Source: Opitutaceae bacterium
GTDB taxonomy: Bacteria; Verrucomicrobiota; Verrucomicrobiia; Opitutales; Opitutaceae
Reading direction: 5' to 3'
Length of the DNA stretch: 34,828 bases
Assembly: GCA_028688225.1 (NCBI GenBank)
Contig: JAQTYQ010000033.1
Span: 1 to 34,828 of the forward strand
The notes beneath the pieces are model-generated. The model had not been told where the DNA came from. It made no database searches and saw only the letters and a program-made list of their open reading frames with translations. The number at the start of each line of letters is the position of its first letter. The stretch's first letter is position 1. The position numbers and the translations under genes are program-made. Below, piece after piece: positions 15,728 through 25,163 of this stretch.

Positions 15728-18700
15728 TCAGGGCAGCAGCCGGTCCACCAGGGAGCGGCCCAGCATCGCATAGAGCTGGCTCGAATCCGGCTTGGCGAGG
15801 GTGCCGCCGATGACAAAGGGATCGCGCAGCTTCATGTAGCCGAGCTCGTCGCGCCCACCTGAAAGCACCGGCAATTTGGCGCGGGAAATCCTGGTCTCCA
15901 CCGTCCCCATCACCCCCATGTTCACCCGCACCTGCAGCGCCTGATCCAGCAGGTTCTTGCCCGGCGCATAGGTCACCGAGCCGTCGCCTTGCAGCCGGAC
16001 ATTGGGTGATACGAGGGCGAAGTCGGAAAGCTTGAGGTTGAGCGACTGGTCACGGGACAGGCGCACATTGAGCTGGTCAAACGGCAATTCGGCGAGCACA
16101 CCGGCCAGTTCGGCCGCCGCGTCGATGTCGGAAACGAGATTGCCCACCTTTTCCTCGAGGCCGAGGAGGCGGGCCGCTCCGGTGACGATGCTGGCGGTGC
16201 GCGACACGGTGGCCGCCCTTTGCAGACCCCGGAACACGCCCTTGCGGCTTTGCAGCACGAAATCGCCGCGGGTGTGCTCGATGAGTTCAGCCAGGGTGCG
16301 TCCCTCGCCCTCGGCCTGACTGCGCACATCAAAACGGCCTTCGACCGTCGGGGGCTTATCGGGCGCGATCGCCTTGAACAGCGGGCCGATCTCGAAATCC
16401 TTCACCTTGAGGTCGAGTTTGGAGGCATAGGGTTGGGGCGCCCCCGCGGCAAAGCGGGCCTCGGCGTTGAGTTGGATCTGCCCTTCCTTGCCCATCTGGC
16501 CGGTGATTTTCTCCACGGCGATCCGCTGCGGATCAACGGCGATCCGGCCGGCCAGATCCGTGATTTCGGCTGTGCGACCGTAGACCAGCGACTTGAGGTC
16601 GAGCGTCACCTGCCCGCCCCAACCAGCCCATTCGGACCGGGCGGCCGCCGGTCCGGCGGGGACGGCGGTTGCCGGCGGCCCACCGGCGGCGGAGACGGAT
16701 GCCGGCGGCGCGGCCGGCAGGCTCCCGGCAGCGGCCGCCGGGGCGGTGAAGGCCCGCAGCAGCGCCAGCGCGTCGTCGACCACAAAATGCTGCCCGGAGA
16801 TCCTGGCGTCGAGCGACCGATCCGGTCCGGTCGTGCGGTAGGTGGCCGCCAGGGTGAGGTCCGAGCGCTCGCCCAGGCGGTCGATGAGCAGCGGCGCCTG
16901 CACCGCCACGTCACCTTTCGCGCTGAGGCCGGCGCGAAAAGACAGGTTGGCCACGGGCAGAGGTTCGCGGGTCGCGGGTGAGACCAGGCCGTTGAGCGTC
17001 AGCCGGCCCTCTCCGAGCAGATTGCCATCGTAGGAGCATCTGGCCTCGCCGCTCATCCTGCCCTGGCTCGGGGTGCTGAAGCCCGCCAGGAAAGGCTGCG
17101 CTGCGAGCGCCGGCAGCGACAAATCGAAGGTCATCGAGCCTCGGCCTTGGGGCCGGGAGAAATCCGGCGCGATGGTCGCCTCGGCCTGGGCCGAGCACAG
17201 CGTGGCGCCGAGGGCGTTGAGCACCCGCAGCGCGGCCAGCCGGACCGCCACGCCCTGGGTTGAACAATCGACCAACGGCTCGATCTCGACGGTAAGGTCC
17301 TTCGCCCACGCCCGGTCGGCGCCGCGGGCGCAGAGTTTCTCCACGCGCAGCGGCGCCGCCGCCGCAACCTGCAGCGCCCCATTCTGGATCCGCACCGTCA
17401 ATTCGCCCGGCAGGAGGTCGCCGTCGAGTTCGAACGTGCCCAAATACGGCTTGAGCCCGGCGAGCGGCAGCCGTCCGAATTTCATCTGCAGCAGGTCGCC
17501 CGGGTGGTCGGCAAGGGTGGCAATGTCCCACGACGCCGGCTTGAAACGAAAAGGCTGCGCCGAAGACAACTCCAGCAGCACGCGTCCCTCAGGGGTGAGC
17601 ACATGCGCATCAAGGCGGTCAACCTGCACGGTGCCGCCGCCCGCCGACCAGGCCACCGCGCCCCGCGCCTCCACCGGCCCGACCGGCGCATGAGGAACGA
17701 GCAGTGTGGGCAGGAGGGCCTCAAAACTTGCCTGTACGGTCGTGGCCGGCGTCGCGCCGGCTTTCAGGCCGATTTCGCCCCGGGCTTGCAGCCGGTCGCC
17801 GGCCGGCGTCTCCAAAGTCAATGTCCCCAGCCTGAGGCGGGTCTCTTCCTTCGCATGTTCCATTTCCACCTGGACGCTGATGTCGCTGGCCGGCAAAAGC
17901 ACCCGCCCGGCCCGCGTCACGGCCAACTTCCGCGCGGCCAGCGGCGTGCGTGCGCGCAGCCACGCGCGCCCGTCACGCAGCGAGGCGACAAACGCGCCGG
18001 TGATGTCGTCACCCGCCAGCTCGAGCGGGGAGACCAAGGGCCCGATCCATGCGACGGGCAACCCCTCCAGGTTCACCTCCAGCACTTCCCTGGCGGGGTC
18101 GGCCGCCGTCAGTTGCTGCGAAATGAGACCAACCGAGAACGGCTGGATGGCTTGAAGCGAAAGCACCGGCTTCCGGCCACTGAGACTGGCGACCAGCTCG
18201 CTGACCCGCACATGGTCGCCGCCGTATTCCAGATCGAAGGTGGCGGTCGCGCCCAGCCGGCCGGGCTCACGCAAGCGTTGGTCGATGACTTCCAGCCGGC
18301 TGACCTCGCCGGCCAGCCGGCCCGTCAGCCGGACATTGAGCGTGGCGGAATTCACATCAAACCGGCCTTCTCCCGCCATCGTGAAATCCGGCAACGCCAG
18401 ACCGAGCACGAACGGCGCCACCTGCCGGGTGCTGGCCTGCACCTGCCACAACCCGGCGAGTTTGGCCGAGCCGGCGACATAATCGCCATTCAGGCCCAAC
18501 AGATGCTTTTCGGCTCCAGCCTCGAGGGAGGTCAGCGTCAGCGCGTAGGTTTCTCCGGCCGCGGTGCGCGCCAGCAGCATGCCGGCTTGCAGACGGGCGG
18601 GCGCCGGCAGCAGCGGGCCGCTCGCCACCGCCTCAAGATGGGTGGCGACACGCTCGAGCCGGGATCGGGCGTCGAACGTCAGCGCCAGCGTGCCCTGGGC

Positions 18701-19354
18701 ATCGACCTTGTCGACCGCGGCACCGGGGTCCGGATTCTGCATGCTGGCGTTGAAATTGAACTTTGCCGCCTGCCCCGGGCCCAAGTGGCCGCCGGTCAGT
18801 TGTATTTTCATCCGGCCGGGCGGCTTGCCCTCCGTTGGCGGAAAAACGAGCTCGGCATCGATGCTGCACGCTTCGAGCACGATTTCACAGGGCAGGTGGA
18901 AATATTTGAAGACGCCGTCGAACACCGGCGGCGCGGCGCGGGAAACGGCGGTGGCAGCCGCAGCCGGCGGCGGCGGAGCGGCAGGTGCCGGCCGCGGGGC
19001 GATGATCCCGGCCGGCGATGCCGCCACCCCGGCCAGATTTACCTGCAGGCCCTTGATGTTCGCCTGGCGCATGATCACGCGTCGATGCGCGATGGCTTCC
19101 CAAAGCGAAAGATCGACCGAGGCGTCGGCCAGCACCACCTGTACGCCCTGCCGGTCGAGCCGGAGGTTATGGATCTTCAGCGAGCCGGTCCGGAGGGCCA
19201 GATGTTCCACTTCCAGTTTCAGTCCGGGCTGGCCGGCCGCGACCCGGAGCACCGCCCACCGCTGAATCGCCGGGATGAACGCTGCGATCACAGCCAGTGC
19301 GACCGCCACGACCAATATCGCGACAACGATGAGCAGACTCCGGACAATATTCAC
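15728..19354 (-). CDS. AsmA-family envelope protein (1208 aa)
   Basis: The start codon is GTG at 19352-19354; no clear ribosome-binding site is seen. Residues 1-30 (MNIVRSLLIVVAILVVAVALAVIAAFIPAI) form a membrane anchor. A very long, beta-rich periplasmic body follows with many alternating hydrophobic strands and two low-complexity Ala/Pro linkers, near residues 110-135 and 875-915. The C-terminal 250 residues contain GRFDVRSQAEGEGRTLAELIEHTRGDF-like features of the AsmA C-terminal domain, with the GxFxLxxxxGxF pattern (DFVLQSRKGVFRGL). AsmA/TamB/YhdP proteins form hydrophobic grooves that move phospholipids between inner and outer membranes or shape outer-membrane assembly. The length lies between E. 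coli AsmA (about 617) and YhdP (about 1266). It shares direction with the efflux operon but is 169 bases away, so it may be separate. Confidence 0.82.
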   Translation of the reverse strand: MNIVRSLLIVVAILVVAVALAVIAAFIPAIQRWAVLRVAAGQPGLKLEVEHLALRTGSLKIHNLRLDRQGVQVVLADASVDLSLWEAIAHRRVIMRQANIKGLQVNLAGVAASPAGIIAPRPAPAAPPPPAAAATAVSRAAPPVFDGVFKYFHLPCEIVLEACSIDAELVFPPTEGKPPGRMKIQLTGGHLGPGQAAKFNFNASMQNPDPGAAVDKVDAQGTLALTFDARSRLERVATHLEAVASGPLLPAPARLQAGMLLARTAAGETYALTLTSLEAGAEKHLLGLNGDYVAGSAKLAGLWQVQASTRQVAPFVLGLALPDFTMAGEGRFDVNSATLNVRLTGRLAGEVSRLEVIDQRLREPGRLGATATFDLEYGGDHVRVSELVASLSGRKPVLSLQAIQPFSVGLISQQLTAADPAREVLEVNLEGLPVAWIGPLVSPLELAGDDITGAFVASLRDGRAWLRARTPLAARKLAVTRAGRVLLPASDISVQVEMEHAKEETRLRLGTLTLETPAGDRLQARGEIGLKAGATPATTVQASFEALLPTLLVPHAPVGPVEARGAVAWSAGGGTVQVDRLDAHVLTPEGRVLLELSSAQPFRFKPASWDIATLADHPGDLLQMKFGRLPLAGLKPYLGTFELDGDLLPGELTVRIQNGALQVAAAAPLRVEKLCARGADRAWAKDLTVEIEPLVDCSTQGVAVRLAALRVLNALGATLCSAQAEATIAPDFSRPQGRGSMTFDLSLPALAAQPFLAGFSTPSQGRMSGEARCSYDGNLLGEGRLTLNGLVSPATREPLPVANLSFRAGLSAKGDVAVQAPLLIDRLGERSDLTLAATYRTTGPDRSLDARISGQHFVVDDALALLRAFTAPAAAAGSLPAAPPASVSAAGGPPATAVPAGPAAARSEWAGWGGQVTLDLKSLVYGRTAEITDLAGRIAVDPQRIAVEKITGQMGKEGQIQLNAEARFAAGAPQPYASKLDLKVKDFEIGPLFKAIAPDKPPTVEGRFDVRSQAEGEGRTLAELIEHTRGDFVLQSRKGVFRGLQRAATVSRTASIVTGAARLLGLEEKVGNLVSDIDAAAELAGVLAELPFDQLNVRLSRDQSLNLKLSDFALVSPNVRLQGDGSVTYAPGKNLLDQALQVRVNMGVMGTVETRISRAKLPVLSGGRDELGYMKLRDPFVIGGTLAKPDSSQLYAMLGRSLVDRLLP

Positions 19355-19393
19355 TGGTGAACGAGGATTCAGAATAACGCCATCATTGGCAAC

Positions 19394-19431
19394 CTTCCGA
19401 CCATAAAATGTGGCGCAAGTGCCGTCGGAAG
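19394..19431. repeat. Inverted repeat upstream of the asmA-like gene
   Basis: CTTCCGAC at 19394-19401 and GTCGGAAG at 19424-19431 form a perfect 8+8 dyad. The 22-base centre contains a smaller GGC...GCC pair. It lies 39 bases before the GTG of the asmA-like gene and about 90 bases after the tolC-like stop. No T-tract follows on either strand within a few bases, so it may be a regulatory site or a Rho-independent-like stop without a U-run. Confidence 0.3.
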
Positions 19432-19519
19432 AAAACTTTGTCCGGAAGATCCCCCGGGCGCCGGGCTCTGCCGGCCAGGAGAGCGGCTGCCGGTTCCACT
19501 CCGCACGGCGGTCGCCTCA

Positions 19520-20808
19520 CCCCTCAGGGGCCGGAGAAGACGTCGGCCTGGCCGATGGCCTGGCGCAGCGCCGCCAGCGCCACGTGGTAGCCGTAGCCGG
19601 CCTGCAACTGGTTCAACCGCGCCTCCGTCAGCGACACCTGGCTGGTCAGCACGTCCAGCTGCGTCGCCGTCCCCGCCCCGTACCGCACGTTCGCCAGCCG
19701 CAGCGCCTCCTGCGCCTGCTCCACCGTCTTGCCCGAGGCCTGCACCAGCTCCCACGCCTCCAGCAGCGATGAATACGCCTGCCGCACCTGCACCTCCACC
19801 GCCAGCGTCGCCGAGGCCAGCGCCAGTTGCGCCTGCGCCAGCTGCGAGCGGGCCTGCACCACCCGCCCCGCCGTCGCCCGCCCGTCAAAAATGTTCCACT
19901 GCGCCTGCACCCCCGCCGTCCACCCCTCCCGCCGCTCGCTCCAGGCCCCGCTCAACGGACTGCGCACCCAGTCGTAGCCCCCCACCACCTCCACCTCCGG
20001 CAGATACCCCGCCCGGCTCGCCTTCACGCTCTGCGCCCCCGCCGCCGCCAGCTTCGCCAGCTGCTGCAGCTCCGGCCGCTGCGCCCGCGCCGCCACCAAG
20101 GCCTCCGCCAACTGATAGCTCACCGCCTGCGCCACCTCCAGCCTCCCCACCAGCTCCAGCCCCTGCTCCGTCGTCCCCCCGCTCAAGCCCAGCACCTGCC
20201 GCAACTGCTCGATCGCCAACCGGTAGTCGTTGCGCGCCTGGATCAGCGGCGGCTGCCCGTTCGCCAAAGCCACCTCCGCCCGCAACACCTCGAAGTTCGA
20301 CGTCGTCCCCGCCTCAAACCGGCTCCTTGCGTCCTTCAACTGCTGCCCCAGCAGCTGCACGTTCTCCTCCTGCACCCCGATCTGCTCCTTCGCCAATAAC
20401 ACCGCGTAAAATTGCGTGCGCACCGCCAATAACTGCGCGTTGATCACCCCCTCCAGCTCCAGCACCGCCGCCTCCCGCGCCAGCCGCGCCCCCTTCACCG
20501 AGGCCATCACCCCGCCCCCCGCGTACACCACCTGCCGCGCCTGCACGCTGATCCCCCAGCTGCTCCCACTGGCCGGATTGTAGCCCGAAATCTCCCGCGC
20601 ATTGCCCGTGTAGCTCCCGCTCATCCCCACCTGCGGAATCGCCCGCGAGCGCACCTCCAACTCCACCCCCCTCTCCTCCTTGATCCGCTCCCGCGCCTGC
20701 CGGATCGCATAGTTGTGCTCCAGCGCGAAGCCCAGGGCCCCATCCAGGTCAAGCGCCCCCGCCGGCAGCCCGTCCGCATCCACCCCCGGCTGCCCACCCG
20801 CGACCGGT
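19520..20808. repeat. 1289-bp direct repeat, copy 1 (tolC core)
   Basis: This block matches 25949-27237 at a constant offset of 6429 bases, with no mismatch found in the stretches I compared. The encoded proteins are identical over the whole block. Flanks differ immediately: A against G on the left, and different bases after CGACCGGT on the right. The block covers a tolC-like reading frame from codon 21 (just after the signal peptide's variable part) to four bases past the stop. Confidence 0.93.
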
Positions 20809-20867
20809 CCCGAGATGCCGAGAAGCAAAACCACGATCAAGATAACGCGAGGAGAGATGGATTTCAT
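19524..20867 (-). CDS. TolC-like outer membrane efflux channel (operon A)
   Basis: The 447-residue protein has a signal peptide (MKSISPRVILIVVLLLGISGPVAG) and two outer-membrane-efflux-protein repeats, rich in long amphipathic helices with Ala/Gln/Leu heptads. Typical segments are ALEHNYAIRQARERI, RLEVAQAVSYQLAEAL and ARSQLAQAQLALASATLAVEVQVRQAYSSL. Near the end, RYGAGTATQLDVLTSQVSLTEARLNQLQ is the classic C-terminal TolC/OprM motif. Three copies form the channel that takes substrates from the RND pump across the outer membrane. There is no canonical lipobox. It is the last gene of the marR-MFP-RND-OMF operon, 21 bases after the pump. From residue 21 on it is identical to the second channel, and its codons end in G far more often than those of its neighbours. 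Confidence 0.93.
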   Translation of the reverse strand: MKSISPRVILIVVLLLGISGPVAGGQPGVDADGLPAGALDLDGALGFALEHNYAIRQARERIKEERGVELEVRSRAIPQVGMSGSYTGNAREISGYNPASGSSWGISVQARQVVYAGGGVMASVKGARLAREAAVLELEGVINAQLLAVRTQFYAVLLAKEQIGVQEENVQLLGQQLKDARSRFEAGTTSNFEVLRAEVALANGQPPLIQARNDYRLAIEQLRQVLGLSGGTTEQGLELVGRLEVAQAVSYQLAEALVAARAQRPELQQLAKLAAAGAQSVKASRAGYLPEVEVVGGYDWVRSPLSGAWSERREGWTAGVQAQWNIFDGRATAGRVVQARSQLAQAQLALASATLAVEVQVRQAYSSLLEAWELVQASGKTVEQAQEALRLANVRYGAGTATQLDVLTSQVSLTEARLNQLQAGYGYHVALAALRQAIGQADVFSGP

Positions 20868-20888
20868 GGCGAAAGAAGAGGGTGCATA

Positions 20889-23800
20889 CTAGACTACCGG
20901 GTGTCGCTGGATTTCCACTCCCGTAACAGGATTTTTCGCTTTCCCGTAGTCCCGACCGATGAGCATATACACCGACGGCACCACCAGGAGCGTGAACATC
21001 GTGCCCACGCTCATGCCGGTGACGATGACGATACCGATGTTGAAGCGGCTGGCGGCGCCGGCGCCTGTGGCGATGACCAGCGGCATCACGCCCAGGACCA
21101 TGGCTGCGGTCGTCATCAAAATGGGCCGCAGGCGCACGCCGGCGGCATGCTGCACCGCGTCGCGCTTGCCGTACCCCTCCTGCTGGAGCTGATTCGCAAA
21201 CTGCACGATCAGGATACCGTGCTTGCTGATCAGGCCGACGAGGGTGATGAAACCGACTTCGGTATAGATGTTGATCGAGGCGGCGCCGAGGAAGAGAAAC
21301 GCCAGCGCGCCCACCAGCGTCATGGGCACGCTGCCCAGCAGGATGATGAGCGGATCGCGGAAGCTCTCGAACTGCGCCGCCAGCACGAGGAAAATGATGA
21401 TGGAGCCAAAGACGAACGCCACGATCAGCGAACTGCCCTCCTGGAAATACTGGCGCGACTGGCCGCCGTAATCGACGCCATAGCCCTGCGGCAGCGCGGT
21501 CCTGGCTTCGTGATTGAAAAAGTCGAGCGCCTGACCGAGCGAAACGCCGGCCCGCGGCATCGCCTGGATCGTGGCCGCCGTGAGCTGCTGGAAGTGCTGC
21601 AACGCCTGCGGCTGCACTTTGTATTTGATCGTGGCGAAGGTTGAGAGCGGCACCAACACGCCATTGTTCGTCCCGACGTAATAATCGCCGAGCTGCTCCG
21701 GGTTGAGCCGGGACATGCGCACCACCTGGGGGATGACCTTGTAGCTGTTGCCCTGGATGTTGAAGTAGTTGACGTAGCCGCCGCCCAGCAGGGAGCCGAC
21801 GTCGGCGGCCACCTGCTGCATGTTCACCCCGAGGTTCGCCGCCTTGTCGCGGTCGATCTGGATGTCCACCTGCGGCTGGTCGAACTTGAGATCGGTGTCG
21901 GCAAAGTAGAAGAGACCGCTTTTGATGGCGCGCTGCACCAGTTCGTCGGCGACCTGGGCGACCCGTTGCGGGTCCTCGGTGGACAGGATCACAAACTGCA
22001 CCGGCGGTCCCGAGCCGCCGCCTGGCAGCGCCGGCGGCGCGAAGACGAAATTTTGCAAACCGGCCACGGCGTTCAATTTGGCCGTCACCTCCGGCAGGAC
22101 CTGCATCGTGGTGCGCTTGCGCTGATTCCAGGGTTTGAAGGCCATGCCGGTGAAGGCGCCGTTGTACGAGGGAAAGCCCACCGCCTGGAAGACCTGCGCG
22201 GTCTCGGGAAACTGCTGGATGATCTTGACGTTCTCCCGGGCGAACATGGTCGTCTGATCAATGCCGGAATTCGGCGCCCCGGTGGACATCACCATCATGA
22301 ACCCCTGGTCCTCATCCGGCGCGAGTTCCTGCTTGGTCATCGACCAGAACGGAACGAGGAGCACCATCGAGACCACCGGGATGATCAACATCACCGGCCA
22401 GGCGTCCATTACACTATGGAGCAGCCGTTCGTAGCGGTCGCGGAGCTTGTCAAAGGTCACATCCAGGAAGTGCGCAAAACCCTTCTTGTCCGCGTCGTGG
22501 TTGAGCAGCTTCGAGCACATCATGGGCGAGAGCGTCAGGGCGACGATGCCCGAAATGATAACGGCTCCGACCAGCGTGAAGGCGAATTCGCGGAACAGCG
22601 TTCCCGTAAGCCCGCTCTGAAAACCGATCGGTGCATAGACCGCTGCCAGCGTGATCGTCATCGCCACGACGGGGCCGCCCAGTTCCTGCGCTCCTTTGAG
22701 GCTGGCGGCCAGCGGCGCCAGCCCCTCCTCGATGTGCCGGTGGATGTTCTCCACCACCACGATGGCGTCGTCGACCACCAGGCCGATCGCCAGCACCATC
22801 GCCAGCAGGGTCAGCAGGTTGATGGTGAAGCCCATCACGAGCATGAGGAAGCAGGCTCCCACCAGGGACAGCGGCATCGCCACCAGTGGAATGATGACCG
22901 ACCGCATGGAACCGAGGAAGAGGAAGATCACCACGATCACGATGGCCAGTGCCTCCACGAGGGTGGTCACCACCTCGTGAATGGCGTTGCTGATGTAGGC
23001 GGTGGCATCGTAGAGGATCAGCGCATCCAAGCCGGCCGGCAGCTGGGCGACGATGTCCGGGAAAACCGCCCGCACATCCTTGATCACCGTGAGCGCGTTG
23101 GCCGTGGGCAGGACGTTGATGGCGACCATGGTGGCGTGCTTGTCGCCGAAGTTGACCGAGCTGTCATAGTTCTCCGCCCCGAGGACGACGTCGGCCACAT
23201 CGCGCAGCCGGATGACCGCTCCATTTTGCTCCCGGATCACCAGTTGCTTGAACTCCTCTGCCGTGTGGAGGTCGGTGGCCGCGTTTAGATTGATCGAGAT
23301 CATCGCGCCCTTGGTGGCGCCGACCGCCGCGAGCGAATTGTTGGCCGCGATGGCCTGACGCACCTGCGCGGGGCTGAGGCCATAGGCGGCCAGCCGGTCG
23401 GGTTTGAGCCAGATCCGCATGGCAAAGGTGCGCCCGCCGAGAATTTGTGCGCTCTGCACGCCGTTGACCGCCGCGAGCCTGGGCTGCACGACCCGAGTGA
23501 GATAGTCCGTGATCTGGTTGGCTTCGAGCTGGTCGCTGTAAAAACTGATGTACATCGAAGCCGTCGACTGCCCCAACTGGACGTCGATCGTTGGGTCGAA
23601 GGCATCCGCCGGCAACTGGTTGCGCACCTTGTTGACCTTGGACGTGATCTGGGTCAGCGCAGCGTTCGTGTCGTAATTGAGCCGAAGGTGCGCCGTGATG
23701 GTGCTGACGCTGGGCCCGCTGCTGGACTCGAGGTAGTCGATGCCGTCGGCGCTGGCGATCTGCTTTTCCAGCGGCGAGGTGATGAACCCCTGGATGAGGT

Positions 23801-23969
23801 CCGCGCTGGCGCCGGTGTAGACCGTCGTCACCGTAACGATCGCGCTGTTGCTGACCGGATACTGCCGGACGTTCAGGAGATCGATCGACCGCCATCCGAT
23901 CAGCAGGATGAGCAGATTCACGACCGTCGCCAGGACGGGGCGCTTGATGAAGAGATCGGTAAACCTCAT
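20889..23969 (-). CDS. RND multidrug efflux pump, inner membrane subunit (operon A)
   Basis: The 1026-residue AcrB/MexB-class proton antiporter starts MRFTDLFIKRPVLATVVNLL, with transmembrane helix 1 at about 10-28. The periplasmic porter domain follows, then helices 2-6 with the proton-relay pair Asp400/Asp401 in GLVVDDAIVVVENIHRH. The second half repeats this layout, ending GIVIVTGMSVGTMFTLLVVPSVYMLIGRD. QYP at residues 36-38 is typical of hydrophobe/amphiphile pumps. The length is that of the MdtB/MexW-like branch, slightly shorter than AcrB. GAGG lies eight bases before the ATG at 23969. The gap to the adaptor upstream is 10 bases. It exports hydrophobic drugs or metabolites through the TolC-like channel encoded next. 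The substrate is unknown. It is a clear but diverged paralogue of the pump at 27300-30467. Confidence 0.95.
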   Translation of the reverse strand: MRFTDLFIKRPVLATVVNLLILLIGWRSIDLLNVRQYPVSNSAIVTVTTVYTGASADLIQGFITSPLEKQIASADGIDYLESSSGPSVSTITAHLRLNYDTNAALTQITSKVNKVRNQLPADAFDPTIDVQLGQSTASMYISFYSDQLEANQITDYLTRVVQPRLAAVNGVQSAQILGGRTFAMRIWLKPDRLAAYGLSPAQVRQAIAANNSLAAVGATKGAMISINLNAATDLHTAEEFKQLVIREQNGAVIRLRDVADVVLGAENYDSSVNFGDKHATMVAINVLPTANALTVIKDVRAVFPDIVAQLPAGLDALILYDATAYISNAIHEVVTTLVEALAIVIVVIFLFLGSMRSVIIPLVAMPLSLVGACFLMLVMGFTINLLTLLAMVLAIGLVVDDAIVVVENIHRHIEEGLAPLAASLKGAQELGGPVVAMTITLAAVYAPIGFQSGLTGTLFREFAFTLVGAVIISGIVALTLSPMMCSKLLNHDADKKGFAHFLDVTFDKLRDRYERLLHSVMDAWPVMLIIPVVSMVLLVPFWSMTKQELAPDEDQGFMMVMSTGAPNSGIDQTTMFARENVKIIQQFPETAQVFQAVGFPSYNGAFTGMAFKPWNQRKRTTMQVLPEVTAKLNAVAGLQNFVFAPPALPGGGSGPPVQFVILSTEDPQRVAQVADELVQRAIKSGLFYFADTDLKFDQPQVDIQIDRDKAANLGVNMQQVAADVGSLLGGGYVNYFNIQGNSYKVIPQVVRMSRLNPEQLGDYYVGTNNGVLVPLSTFATIKYKVQPQALQHFQQLTAATIQAMPRAGVSLGQALDFFNHEARTALPQGYGVDYGGQSRQYFQEGSSLIVAFVFGSIIIFLVLAAQFESFRDPLIILLGSVPMTLVGALAFLFLGAASINIYTEVGFITLVGLISKHGILIVQFANQLQQEGYGKRDAVQHAAGVRLRPILMTTAAMVLGVMPLVIATGAGAASRFNIGIVIVTGMSVGTMFTLLVVPSVYMLIGRDYGKAKNPVTGVEIQRHPVV

Positions 23970-23979
23970 GGCGGCGGCC

Positions 23980-25116
23980 TCAATTGTTGGCCGGCGTGGG
24001 CGCGGGGTTGTTCTCGGGCGTGACAGAATTGTTGATCGCGACCACCGCCCCGTTGCGCAATTTGAGCTGGCCCGAGGTCACGACTTCCTCGCCGGGCTGC
24101 ACGCCCTTGAGCACCGCCACCTGATCGCCGCGGGTCTCACCCAGTTGCACGAAACGCTGGCGGACGATGAGCGCCCCGGCGTCGGCCGGTTCCTTCGATC
24201 TCTCCACGACGTAGACGGTGTTGCCGTAGGGATTGTAGACGATCGCCGACTGCGGCAGCGTGACAAACCGGTCCTGCCGGGGCAGGAGCACGTCGACGCT
24301 GCCGAACATGCCGGGCATGAGCTTGGCCTGGGGGTTGCCCAGCGTGGCCTGCGCATGGAGATTGCGGGTGGAGTCGTCGACCTTCGCATTGATCGCATTG
24401 ATCGTGCCTTCAAACACCTCCTGCGGATAGGCGTCGATCATCACCTGCACCTTTTGTCCCGGCGTCAGATCGACCACATCCTGCTGGGGCAGCGCAAAGT
24501 TCACGTAGACCGGATCCTGCGCCTGCAAGGTGACGATCGGGGTGCCGACCGCGAGGTATTGCCCCAGATTCACCTGCCGGATGCCCAGTCGGCCGGCAAA
24601 GGGTGCCTTGATCACCTTTTTGGCGATGTTCGCCTTGAGGTTGTCCACCGCAGCCAGGGCCTGTTGGTACTGGGCCTGGGTGGCGTCCAACTCGGCCTGG
24701 GCGTTGGTATTGCTGCGGCGCAGCTCCTGGGCCCGATCATAATTGATGCGGGCCAGGGTGGCCTGGGCTTCGAGGCCGCGCAACTGGGCTTCATCGGCGG
24801 TGATGTCGAGTTGGACGAGGAGGTCGCCCATCTTGACCTCGCCGCCGGACTCAAAGGCGATCTGCTGCACGACCCCGGACAATTCATTGCAGACGGTCAC
24901 ACCCTGGACCGCCGCGAGGCTGCCGACGGCGTGGCGCCGACCCTGCCAGACCTCCTCCGAGGCCTTGATCGACGAAACGACCGTCGGCGGCGGTTTTTGC
25001 ACCGACATCTTCGCCATCAGTGTGCGGATCGTGTAGATTTTCCAGAGGGCAAGCGCGCCCACCACGACAAGAATGGCGACGACCATGCCGATGCTGCGTT
25101 TGACCAGGAGTGTCAT
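23980..25116 (-). CDS. RND periplasmic adaptor (membrane fusion protein, operon A)
   Basis: The 378-residue HlyD/AcrA-type adaptor has an N-terminal membrane anchor at about residues 9-25 (GMVVAILVVVGALAL). The lipoyl half-motifs are at about 60-100 and 195-215 (VIKAPFAGRLGIRQVNLGQYL is the second). An alpha hairpin runs between them (ANINYDRAQELRR-like region). Beta-barrel and membrane-proximal domains follow, with PGMFGSVDVLLPRQ near 275-290. No lipobox cysteine is present, so it is anchored by the helix. It bridges the pump and outer-membrane channel encoded downstream. It follows the MarR regulator by 47 bases. The tail (NNSVTPENNPAPTPANN) is disordered. Confidence 0.93.
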   Translation of the reverse strand: MTLLVKRSIGMVVAILVVVGALALWKIYTIRTLMAKMSVQKPPPTVVSSIKASEEVWQGRRHAVGSLAAVQGVTVCNELSGVVQQIAFESGGEVKMGDLLVQLDITADEAQLRGLEAQATLARINYDRAQELRRSNTNAQAELDATQAQYQQALAAVDNLKANIAKKVIKAPFAGRLGIRQVNLGQYLAVGTPIVTLQAQDPVYVNFALPQQDVVDLTPGQKVQVMIDAYPQEVFEGTINAINAKVDDSTRNLHAQATLGNPQAKLMPGMFGSVDVLLPRQDRFVTLPQSAIVYNPYGNTVYVVERSKEPADAGALIVRQRFVQLGETRGDQVAVLKGVQPGEEVVTSGQLKLRNGAVVAINNSVTPENNPAPTPANN

Positions 25117-25163
25117 AAAGAGAGGGGGGCGGAGGTTAGGTGGGCGTGGGGATGATGAACGTT

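Noticed and set aside
13422..15773. Plus-strand open frame of 783 codons opposite the EF-G2-like gene
   Set aside because: Antisense shadow. The minus strand encodes an unmistakable GTPase with all domains.
17504..19360. Plus-strand open frame of 618 codons opposite the asmA-like gene
   Set aside because: Composition is Arg/Gln/Gly/His-rich and featureless; the opposite strand has a signal anchor and AsmA features.
19521..19531. CCCCTGAGGGG at the stop of both tolC copies as a terminator
   Set aside because: The stem is four to five pairs with no U-run; it is simply part of the identical repeat and overlaps the stop codon.
19769..20443. Pro/Ala-rich plus-strand frame repeated identically at 25871-26872, looking like a duplicated low-complexity protein
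   Set aside because: It is the antisense image of the tolC repeat; its repetition only reflects the DNA duplication.
22651..23288. His/Asp-rich plus-strand frames over the pump genes
   Set aside because: Antisense reading of hydrophobic transmembrane codons gives His/Asp/Gln runs; no independent support.
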